DNA of 6,944 nt from Planctomycetales bacterium (GTDB taxonomy: Bacteria > Planctomycetota > Planctomycetia > Gemmatales > Gemmataceae), in assembly GCA_020054355.1 (NCBI GenBank), contig JAGVLI010000204.1:1-6944 (forward strand). Reading direction: 5' to 3'. Positions 1 through 5,808 of this stretch are shown here, piece by piece (the first letter of the stretch is position 1; every line of letters begins with the position of its first letter). A program made the position numbers and the translations under genes. The notes below the pieces were generated by a model that ran no database searches, was not told where the DNA came from, and was given only the letters and a program-made list of their open reading frames with translations.

Positions 1-1717
1 CACGGCCCGCGAGCCGGGCGGCGATGGGCAAGCGGTCGGCAGTCGGCAGCCGTTGCAGCGCCGACGCCAGGTAGAGCCGCACCAGCCCGGATGGCTCGAA
101 CTCGGCCAGTTGCTGGAATTTCGCCAAAACTTCGGCCGCCGGCTTGCGTTCCTCGACCAGCAAGCGCACCGCCCAGCTGCGAATGTGTTCGTTGGTATGG
201 TCGAGTTGCTTGAGGAGCCAGTCCGGCTTGGCCCCGCCGGTGACGTACAGCGCCCACAGCGCGCGCAACTTGCGGGTGACATCCGGGTTGTTCTCGAAGA
301 TTTTCAGTAGTGCCGCATGCACCTCGGCCATCGGCTTGCCGGCGACGGCGCGCTCGGTCAGCAGTCGGCGGGCGTGGCGCACGAACCAGTCGTTCTTGTG
401 GAGTTGCAGCTGCACCAGTTCGGCATCGGTCTGCTTCGCCAGGTCGAAGGCGGCCACCGGCTTGGGCTTCCCGTAGGCCACTCGGTAAATGCGGCCGCTG
501 GTGCGATGCACGCCGTCGTGATCGTGGCACTCGCCCAGGTCGCACCAGTCGGCGACGAACACCGAGCCGTCCGGCCCGTAGTCCAGCGCCACGCCGCGAA
601 ACCACGGGCTGTCGGTGAAGAGCATGTCCGGCCCGTGCTTGCCGACGTAACCGCAGCCCTGGCGTTGCAGGAAGTCGCAATTGAGACGGGTGCCATGCGT
701 GTTGCAGGTGAACATGGCATTGCGGTAGTCGTCGGGCCAGTTGTCGCCGAGGTAGATCATGCCGCCGCAGTGGGCATGGCCGCCGCCCGCTTCATTGTGG
801 ACCTGGGTGCCCGTCCGCGAGCTTTGCCAGTCGCCGCCGCCCCAGTGCAAATGGTCCGAGCAGGCGTCAATCAGCTCGTAGGTGAAGCGGTTGTAATCCT
901 GACCGTACATCCGCTTGAAGTGCGCGCCGGGCACGGCATGCCAGAGATGGCCGATCACGCAATTGGTGAAGAAGGCTTCGCCGTGGTCGTCGAAATCGCA
1001 CCCCCAGGGATTGGTGGTGCCATTGCAGACGACCTCGAAGGTTTGTCGAGTGGGGTGAAATCGCCAGATGCTGCAATTCAGGCGGGTGCGCTGGCCATCG
1101 GCGCTGCCCGGTTTGCCGACCAGCGATTCCCAGGTGATGCCGTGCCGGCCGTAGAGCCAGCCATCCGGCCCCCACATCAGACCGTTGACGATATTATGAC
1201 CGGCCCGCAACGTGAACCCGTCCAGCACGACGGTCGGCTTTTCATCGGGCACATCGTCGCCGTTGCGGTCGGGAATGAACAGCAGGTTCGGGGCACACAG
1301 CGCCCAGACCCCGCCATGCCCGATGACGATGCTGGTCAGGTTGGGCAGCTTATCGAGGAAGACCTTGCGCTGATCGAATCGGCCATCGCCGTCGGTATCC
1401 TCGAAGATGAGGATGCGATCCAGGCCCGCTTCGCCGGCCGGGTGCCATTTCGGATAGGTGTAGCACTCCGCGACCCAGAGCCGGCCGCGATCGTCGAAGC
1501 ACATGGCAATCGGCTGAGCCACGTCGGGTTCACCCGCGAAGAGCGTGACCGCGAAGCCCTTGGGGGCCTGGAATAACTTGACGCTTTCGGCCGGGGTGGG
1601 CGGCACGTCCTTGGGGTTCTGCGTGCTTTTCACGCCGGCGGGCAGTCCTTCGTCGGCGCTGAAAACGAACGGCAGGCCGCATGCGGCCAGCAAGAAAATC
1701 GGCAGGGTACGACTCAT
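1..1717 (-). CDS. PVC-type membrane-bound dehydrogenase (beta-propeller + HEAT repeats), 3' end cut by window
   Basis: The minus frame is open from ATG at 1717 to the left edge, giving 572 codons with no stop. AAGGA (1726-1730) lies 8 nt upstream of the ATG and supports this start. An export signal covers residues 1-21, with likely cleavage after FSA; LAAC at 10-13 also fits a lipobox. Residues 45-415 are a propeller-type sugar/alcohol dehydrogenase-like domain of the planctomycete 'membrane-bound dehydrogenase' family. Recognisable landmarks are RLWVAECYTYP (79-89), DTDGDG (107-112), a second Asp-rich loop (150-158), NPWGCDFDDHGE (236-247), GGGHAHCGGM (311-320) and CHDHDGVHRTSGRIYRV (397-413). 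Residues 430-572 are HEAT-like helical repeats. Family members usually continue into a C-terminal cytochrome c domain; no CxxCH is present in the visible part, so that module would lie beyond the edge. The protein probably acts in the periplasm in oxidation of sugars or related polyols; the substrate is unknown. Its divergent neighbour is DUF4058 copy 1. Confidence 0.9.
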   Translation of the reverse strand, partial: MSRTLPIFLLAACGLPFVFSADEGLPAGVKSTQNPKDVPPTPAESVKLFQAPKGFAVTLFAGEPDVAQPIAMCFDDRGRLWVAECYTYPKWHPAGEAGLDRILIFEDTDGDGRFDQRKVFLDKLPNLTSIVIGHGGVWALCAPNLLFIPDRNGDDVPDEKPTVVLDGFTLRAGHNIVNGLMWGPDGWLYGRHGITWESLVGKPGSADGQRTRLNCSIWRFHPTRQTFEVVCNGTTNPWGCDFDDHGEAFFTNCVIGHLWHAVPGAHFKRMYGQDYNRFTYELIDACSDHLHWGGGDWQSSRTGTQVHNEAGGGHAHCGGMIYLGDNWPDDYRNAMFTCNTHGTRLNCDFLQRQGCGYVGKHGPDMLFTDSPWFRGVALDYGPDGSVFVADWCDLGECHDHDGVHRTSGRIYRVAYGKPKPVAAFDLAKQTDAELVQLQLHKNDWFVRHARRLLTERAVAGKPMAEVHAALLKIFENNPDVTRKLRALWALYVTGGAKPDWLLKQLDHTNEHIRSWAVRLLVEERKPAAEVLAKFQQLAEFEPSGLVRLYLASALQRLPTADRLPIAARLAGR

Positions 1718-1742
1718 GAAACAGTTCCTTGATGGCGGAGGG

Positions 1743-1764
1743 ATCGGCCGCTATTGTCGCCGAT
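1743..1764. repeat. Inverted repeat in divergent intergenic region
   Basis: ATCGGC (1743-1748) and GCCGAT (1759-1764) are perfect 6-base inverted arms around a 10-base spacer. The repeat overlaps the proposed -10 box and start site of the leftward dehydrogenase gene. It could be an operator half-site pair or a 5'-UTR hairpin. Six-base arms are short enough to arise by chance in GC-rich DNA. Confidence 0.3.
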
Positions 1765-1780
1765 GGGCGCGGAAACGCAA
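1753..1780 (-). promoter_or_regulatory. Candidate promoter for the leftward dehydrogenase gene
   Basis: On the minus strand TTGCGT (1780-1775) and GACAAT (1758-1753) are separated by 16 bases. They match the sigma70 -35 and -10 consensus at 3/6 and 4/6. The predicted start near 1746 would leave a leader of about 29 nt holding the AAGGA ribosome site. The boxes are weak, so this is a placement guess supported mainly by geometry. Confidence 0.3.
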
Positions 1781-1790
1781 GCAGGGAACC

Positions 1791-1820
1791 TTCGGTCATC
1801 GAGCATGAATCGGATAGAAT
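1791..1820 (+). promoter_or_regulatory. Candidate promoter for DUF4058 copy 1
   Basis: TAGAAT (1815-1820) matches the -10 consensus at 5/6. The hexamer 18 bases upstream, TTCGGT (1791-1796), is a poor -35. A start near 1827 would give a 25-nt leader that includes GGAGGG (1840-1845). This is the best plus-strand promoter candidate seen ahead of the three rightward genes. Confidence 0.33.
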
Positions 1821-1851
1821 AATGCCGGCAGCTATTCTCGGAGGGAACATC

Positions 1852-2610
1852 ATGCCGATCCACGACTGGGCTTGCGTTAGTGCAAACCTGTTCCACCACT
1901 TTCACCAGGCATGGACGATCAATATCAGCAACGCCCTGAACGGCGGGCTGCTGCCCAAGGGCTACTCGGCGCTGGTCGAACAGCACGCGGCCGGCGTCAT
2001 TCCGGACGTTATCGCCCTGCAACGTGGGCAGAAGCCGAAGCGCCGCCCCGAACCGACGGGCGGCGCGGTGCTGACCATGAACCCGCCACAGACACGGTAC
2101 ATCATCCGGGCGCAGCAGGAAATCTCCGCCGCGCGGGGGAATCGCGTTACGATCCGCCATCCGCTCGGCCGCGTCGTCTGCGTGATCGAACTGGTCTCGC
2201 CCGGCAACAAGGCCGCGACTTCCTCGCTGAAGTCGTTTGTCGAAAAGACCGTCGATTTCCTGAAGCACGGCGTCCACGTCCTGGTCGTGGACTTGTTTCC
2301 CCCCTCCGCCCGCGATCCCCAGGGAATTCACAAAGCCATCTGGGACGAGATCGAGGAGGCGCCGTTCGAGTTGCCGCCGGACAAGCCGCTGACGCTGGCC
2401 GCCTATGTCGCCACTTTACCGAAGACCGCTTACGTGCAGCCGGTCGGCGTCGGCGACGTGCTGCCCGACATGCCGGCCTACCTCGACCCGGACGGTTATG
2501 TGCCCGTGCCGCTGGAAGCGACTTACCAGACCACCTGGGCCAGCTGCCCCGAGGACATGCGCGAGGTCGTCGAAGGGGGCTTACCGATGCCCGAGGAAGC
2601 CGAGGAATGA
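1852..2610 (+). CDS. DUF4058 family protein, copy 1 (252 aa)
   Basis: The start at 1852 is preferred over the in-frame ATG at 1729. It gives the family's conserved N-terminus MPIHDW, and GGAGGG (1840-1845) sits 6 nt upstream, whereas the extension would run through the leader. The protein carries the usual DUF4058 landmarks: LFHHFHQAW (13-21), IPDV (50-53), RGNRVTIRH (95-103), VIELVSPGNK (111-120), VVDLFPP (145-151), DPQGIHKAIWDE (155-166), LPPDKPLTLAAY (174-185), LPDMP (204-208) and PVPLEATYQTTW (218-229). The length looks typical and the gene appears intact. No signal peptide or membrane segment is seen, so it is probably cytoplasmic. Function is unknown. The IPD...E(L/V)VSPxxK...VVD pattern resembles Uma2-type PD-(D/E)xK nuclease-fold proteins, which is inference only. 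It lies 78 nt upstream of the copper protein gene and is paralogous to the gene at 4707. Confidence 0.92.
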   Translation: MPIHDWACVSANLFHHFHQAWTINISNALNGGLLPKGYSALVEQHAAGVIPDVIALQRGQKPKRRPEPTGGAVLTMNPPQTRYIIRAQQEISAARGNRVTIRHPLGRVVCVIELVSPGNKAATSSLKSFVEKTVDFLKHGVHVLVVDLFPPSARDPQGIHKAIWDEIEEAPFELPPDKPLTLAAYVATLPKTAYVQPVGVGDVLPDMPAYLDPDGYVPVPLEATYQTTWASCPEDMREVVEGGLPMPEEAEE

Positions 2611-2688
2611 ACCGGGTTGTGCTACATTAGCAGAGCGACTGTCGCTGCCAGTGCGGACTTGTTGTTGGATTGAATCGGAGACTGAATC

Positions 2689-4632
2689 ATGCTGCGAGTG
2701 CTTCCCCTGTTCGTGCTGTTGGGTTTGCTTTGCACGGCGGAACTGCCGACCGCCACGCAGGCGCAGGACAATCCGGCGAAGCCCGCGCCGCTGCCGGACA
2801 AGGTCACGTTCTCCGAGCAGATCGGCTCGTTCGTGTTCGCGAATTGCACGGTCTGTCATCGGCCGGGCGAAGCGGCTCCCTTCTCATTGATGAACTACAA
2901 CGACACGCGCAAGCACGCCCGCAGCATGCTCCGGGTGATGACCAGCCGCATCATGCCGCCCTGGCAGCCCGAACCCGGCTACGGCGACTTTCGCAACGAA
3001 CGCCGGCTTTCGGGCCAGCAGATCGCGCTGTTCAAGAAGTGGATCGAAACCGGCTTTGCCGAGGGCGACCCGGCCAAGGCCCCGAAGCCGCCCGAGTTCG
3101 CCAGCGGCTGGGTGCTGGGCAAGCCCGACTTGATCCTGACCATGGACCAGGCTTTCGACGTGCCCGCCGACGGGCCGGACATCTATCGCAACTTCGTGCT
3201 GCCGACTGGATTGACGGAAGACAAGTGGGTCAATGCGGTGGCCTTCCAGGCCAGCGCGCCATCCGTGATCCATCACCTCCTGTATTTCGTGGACGACACC
3301 GGCAACGCCCGCAAGCTGTCCGGCAAGGACGGCAAGCCGGGGTTTTCCGGCATGGGTTTCCGCTCGACGGTGCAGCTCGGCGGCTGGGCGGTGGGCGGCA
3401 TCCCGCACCGGCTGCCCGACGGCCTGGCCTATCCGCTGGTCAAGGGTTCCGACCTGGTGGTGCAGACGCACTTCCATCCGACCGGCAAGGCCGAGAAATC
3501 CAAGCTGACGCTCGGCCTCTACTTCGCGCCGAAAGCCCCCACGCGGACCCTGGTGGCCTTCCAGGTGCCGACCGCTTTCGGTCTGTTTTCCAATATCGAC
3601 ATTCCGCCCGGCAAGGCCGACTTCACGGTGAAGGATGACTTCACGCTGCCGGTGGATGTGGACGTGGTCAGCGCCACCCCGCATGCCCACTACGTCGGCA
3701 AGGTGCTGAAGGCGGATGCGAAGCTGCCCGATGGCAAGGTCCAGCCCTTGATCTGGATCAAGGACTGGGATTTCGCCTGGCAGGGCACCTACGACTACAA
3801 GCAGTTCGTGCGCTTGCCGAAGGGCACCATCGTCCGGGGCGAGGTGGTCTGGGATAACTCGGCCGACAACACCCGCAACCCGAACGTGCCGCCGATCCGC
3901 ATCACCTGGGGCGAAGGCTCCAACGACGAGATGGGTTCCGTGGGCTTCCGGGTGCTGCCGGCCGACGAGAAGGATTTGCCGATCCTGCGCAACGCCATCC
4001 GCCGGCATGTCGCCGAAGCCTACAAGACCGCCATCAAGCGCGGCGACAAGATCGACCATTGGCTGCAAGAATTCGGCCTGAAAAAGACGGTCGATCAGCC
4101 CAAGGCCCCGCCGAAGCCGACGAAGGAGCAACAATCGCTGAAGTTCAGCGACTTGGACGGCAAAGCCCAGCAACCATTGCTGGTCGGGGGCAAGGCGAAC
4201 GTCCTGCTCTTTCTCGCCACGGAATGCCCGATCTCCAACGGCTACTCGCCGGAGATCAAGGCGCTGGTGAAGGATTTTAAGGACCAGCCGGTGCGCTTCT
4301 TCGCCGTCCATCCCGACAGCGACTTGACGCCGGAAGCGGCCCGCAAGCACGCCCAGGACTACGGCCTGTCGCTGCCGGTGCTGCTCGACCGCAAGCACGA
4401 CCTGGTGAAAGCCGTCGGCGCGAAGATCACGCCGGAAGCGGTGGTGCTGACGGCTGGCGGCGCGATTGCGTACCAGGGCCGCATTGATGACATCTACCCT
4501 GACCTCGGCAAGAAGCGCAACGCCCCGACCCGCCGCGACCTGCGCGAAGCCCTGACGGACATCCTCGCGGGCAAGCCGGTGGCGGTGCCGCGCACCGAGC
4601 CGGTGGGGTGCTACATTCCGGACTTGCGGTAG
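2689..4632 (+). CDS. Exported cytochrome c / PHM-like copper type II monooxygenase / redoxin fusion (647 aa)
   Basis: The start is supported by GGAG (2677-2680), 8 nt upstream, and by an immediate signal peptide (residues 1-25, cleavage after TQA). Residues 38-126 form a c-type heme domain with CTVCH (53-57) and MPPW (89-92), whose Met is the likely axial ligand. Residues 140-425 resemble peptidylglycine monooxygenase: HH (195-196) and QTHFH (259-263) fit the three-His CuH site, while HAHYVGKV (332-339) and NDEM (412-415) fit the HxH-plus-Met CuM site. Residues 483-628 are a redoxin/AhpC-like domain with TECPISNGY (511-519) and the family ending GCYIP (640-644). The mature protein is probably periplasmic. 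It may oxidise a small organic substrate with heme as electron relay; the substrate is unknown. After the heme cysteines only C513 and C641 remain, so the copper core has no disulfides. The usual automatic name would be 'redoxin domain-containing protein'. DUF4058 genes flank it on both sides, co-directionally. Confidence 0.88.
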   Translation: MLRVLPLFVLLGLLCTAELPTATQAQDNPAKPAPLPDKVTFSEQIGSFVFANCTVCHRPGEAAPFSLMNYNDTRKHARSMLRVMTSRIMPPWQPEPGYGDFRNERRLSGQQIALFKKWIETGFAEGDPAKAPKPPEFASGWVLGKPDLILTMDQAFDVPADGPDIYRNFVLPTGLTEDKWVNAVAFQASAPSVIHHLLYFVDDTGNARKLSGKDGKPGFSGMGFRSTVQLGGWAVGGIPHRLPDGLAYPLVKGSDLVVQTHFHPTGKAEKSKLTLGLYFAPKAPTRTLVAFQVPTAFGLFSNIDIPPGKADFTVKDDFTLPVDVDVVSATPHAHYVGKVLKADAKLPDGKVQPLIWIKDWDFAWQGTYDYKQFVRLPKGTIVRGEVVWDNSADNTRNPNVPPIRITWGEGSNDEMGSVGFRVLPADEKDLPILRNAIRRHVAEAYKTAIKRGDKIDHWLQEFGLKKTVDQPKAPPKPTKEQQSLKFSDLDGKAQQPLLVGGKANVLLFLATECPISNGYSPEIKALVKDFKDQPVRFFAVHPDSDLTPEAARKHAQDYGLSLPVLLDRKHDLVKAVGAKITPEAVVLTAGGAIAYQGRIDDIYPDLGKKRNAPTRRDLREALTDILAGKPVAVPRTEPVGCYIPDLR

Positions 4633-4653
4633 CGGGCAGTCAGCGGCTTAGCG

Positions 4654-4670
4654 ACGCTTCGGAGAAGCGT
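4654..4670 (+). other. Intergenic hairpin (7-bp stem, GGA loop)
   Basis: ACGCTTC (4654-4660) and GAAGCGT (4664-4670) form a perfect 7-bp stem with a 3-base loop. It lies 21 nt after the stop of the copper protein and 36 nt before the ATG of DUF4058 copy 2. No T-run follows, so it is not a classical intrinsic terminator. It could protect the upstream mRNA end, attenuate read-through or be a processing site. Confidence 0.4.
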
Positions 4671-4706
4671 GACGCCTCGAATCTTGCAGCCACGGGAGAA
4701 CCAGCC

Positions 4707-5459
4707 ATGCCAATTCACGACTGGACCCGCGTCGATGCCGTGTTGTTTCACGACTTCAATTTGAGTTGGACGGTGGCCCTGAGCAGGGCGCTGAACGCGG
4801 GAGGCTTGCCTGCCGAATACTACGCCCTGATCGAGAAGAAGGTGCCCGATGAAATTCCGGACCTGCGCGTCCTGGAGTTGCCGGCGGGTTCCCCACAGCC
4901 CAAGAAGATACTGATCCGAGACGAAGGGACTCTGTCAGTCGGCGATTCTCCGCCCAAAACGCGCTGGATACGACGGGCTGAGAGCAAGATCAATCCCCTG
5001 CGAGGGAATCGCATCGCCATTCGCCACCGAGACGGCGACGTCGTCGCCATGATCGAGGTCGTCCTGCCGGGCATCAAGAAAAGCCGGTCGGCATTCGCCA
5101 GCTTCGCGGCCAAGACGGCGGCCATCCTGCGCCAGGGTGTCAACCTGCTGGTGCTCGATCTTTTCCCGCCCACTGTGCAGGCTCCCCAGGGAGTTCACAA
5201 GGCCATTTGGGACGAATTCCAGGAAGAAGAGTTCGCACTGCCGCCCGACAAGCCGCTGCTGCTGGCGGCGTACGACGCGGGTCCGCCGGCCGTTGCCTAT
5301 CTGGAACCGGCGGCTCCCGGCGATTGCCTGCCGGACATGCCGCTTTTCTTGAACCCGGAAGTTTACATGCCGCTTCCGCTGGAGCTGACTTATCTGGCGG
5401 CTTGGGAGATGTTTCCGGCACCATTGAAAGGGCCGTTGGAGACGCCTGAAGGTTACTGA
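4707..5459 (+). CDS. DUF4058 family protein, copy 2 (250 aa), diverged paralog
   Basis: The start at 4707 gives the conserved MPIHDW N-terminus and has GGGAG (4694-4698), 8 nt upstream. The in-frame ATG at 4608 lies inside the preceding gene and is rejected. The family landmarks align with copy 1 at nearly constant spacing: IPDL (50-53), RGNRIAIRH (99-107), VVLPGIK (118-124), LDLFPP (150-155), APQGVHKAIWDE (159-170), LPPDKPLLLAAY (178-189), LPDMP (208-212). By eye about half of the aligned residues match copy 1. The main change is in the central motif: VSPGNK of copy 1 is VLPGIK here, although the preceding Glu (E117) and the following Lys (K124) are kept. No signal peptide is seen, so a cytoplasmic location is likely. 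Function is unknown. The gene lies 74 nt after the copper protein, with a hairpin between them, and converges on the small minus gene. Confidence 0.92.
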   Translation: MPIHDWTRVDAVLFHDFNLSWTVALSRALNAGGLPAEYYALIEKKVPDEIPDLRVLELPAGSPQPKKILIRDEGTLSVGDSPPKTRWIRRAESKINPLRGNRIAIRHRDGDVVAMIEVVLPGIKKSRSAFASFAAKTAAILRQGVNLLVLDLFPPTVQAPQGVHKAIWDEFQEEEFALPPDKPLLLAAYDAGPPAVAYLEPAAPGDCLPDMPLFLNPEVYMPLPLELTYLAAWEMFPAPLKGPLETPEGY

Positions 5460-5462
5460 AGA

Positions 5463-5483
5463 TTGCAAAGGGTCTGGTTGCAA
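5463..5483. terminator. Weak symmetrical hairpin between convergent genes
   Basis: Two TTGCAA hexamers (5463-5468 and 5478-5483), each self-palindromic, can pair across a 9-base loop in the 32-nt gap between the stops at 5459 and 5492. The location suits a bidirectional terminator. The stem is short and AT-containing and there is no T-run on either strand, so termination is only a possibility. Confidence 0.2.
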
Positions 5484-5491
5484 GTGACGGC

Positions 5492-5776
5492 TCAGGAAGC
5501 GGCCTGGCGCTGCTTCAGCGCCCGCCGGGCCTTGGAATGCAGGATGTCCAGCACGCAACTGACCTGCTCGAAAGTATCGATCTGCACCTGCTCTGGCGGC
5601 GTCAGCGTGCCGCTGCGGGCCTTGGCGGAGAGCTCGCGCATCCGTTGCAAGTCCGGCTCGGAAAAGCGGAGCTTGAGCAACGCACGGGCGGCCGTGGGGG
5701 AGATTTCTCCCTCGAACTGGATGGCTCGTTCCCAGATGGCCGCGTTCGCGGCTGTTGTCAATGAATCTGTCTGCAT
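5492..5776 (-). CDS. Small planctomycete hypothetical protein (94 aa)
   Basis: The frame runs from ATG at 5776 to TGA at 5494-5492. Longer in-frame starts up to 6292 would run through the comM-like gene and are rejected. The protein has no signal or membrane segment. It looks largely helical, with IWERAIQ (14-20), ISPTAARALLKLRFSEPD (25-42), RMRELSAKARSGTLTPPEQ (45-63) and a basic tail SKARRALKQRQ (81-91). This layout (Ala-rich 'EAA..iL' segment, 'R M . E L . . K A . . G . L T . . E', then 'L . S K A R') matches a small uncharacterised protein family that I recall as common in planctomycetes and often next to an HNH endonuclease. No HNH gene is beside it here. No Shine-Dalgarno is visible upstream, and TACAAT lies 6 nt before the ATG. 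It follows the comM-like gene by 32 nt. Function is unknown. Confidence 0.75.
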   Translation of the reverse strand: MQTDSLTTAANAAIWERAIQFEGEISPTAARALLKLRFSEPDLQRMRELSAKARSGTLTPPEQVQIDTFEQVSCVLDILHSKARRALKQRQAAS

Positions 5777-5782
5777 GGGTCT

Positions 5783-5788
5783 ATTGTA
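5783..5788 (-). promoter_or_regulatory. -10 box placing transcription start at the ATG of the 94-aa gene
   Basis: On the minus strand TACAAT (5788-5783) matches the TATAAT consensus at 5/6. Exactly six bases separate it from ATG at 5776, so the expected transcription start falls on or next to the A of the start codon. No convincing -35 is found at 16-18 bases upstream. Together with the absent ribosome site this suggests a leaderless mRNA. Confidence 0.45.
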
Positions 5789-5808
5789 GCTCGGCCAGAG
5801 ATTGCATT

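Noticed and set aside
317..1576. Long plus-strand open frame of 419 codons
   Set aside because: It is antisense to the well-recognised dehydrogenase, resembles no known family, and reflects GC-rich third positions of the real gene.
1729..1851. 41-codon N-terminal extension of DUF4058 copy 1
   Set aside because: The family starts at MPIHDW, and a strong ribosome site precedes 1852. The extension covers the candidate promoter.
2619..2628. Ten-base repeat GTGCTACATT, also at 4607-4616
   Set aside because: The second copy is inside coding sequence (GCYIP) and the first is intergenic. There is no promoter spacing around TACATT, so it is probably chance.
2630..2648. Possible hairpin GCAG...CTGC after DUF4058 copy 1
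   Set aside because: The stem is broken by a 2-base bulge and the inner pairing is only two base pairs around a small loop. There is no T-run, so it is too weak to call a terminator.
2884..4398. Minus-strand open frame of 504 codons
   Set aside because: It lies opposite the heme/copper/redoxin gene. Its composition is rich in Arg, Gly, His and Val, typical of antisense frames in GC-rich DNA, and no domain is recognisable.
4608..4706. 33-codon N-terminal extension of DUF4058 copy 2
   Set aside because: It would overlap the end of the preceding gene and run through the hairpin. The ribosome site and family start support 4707.
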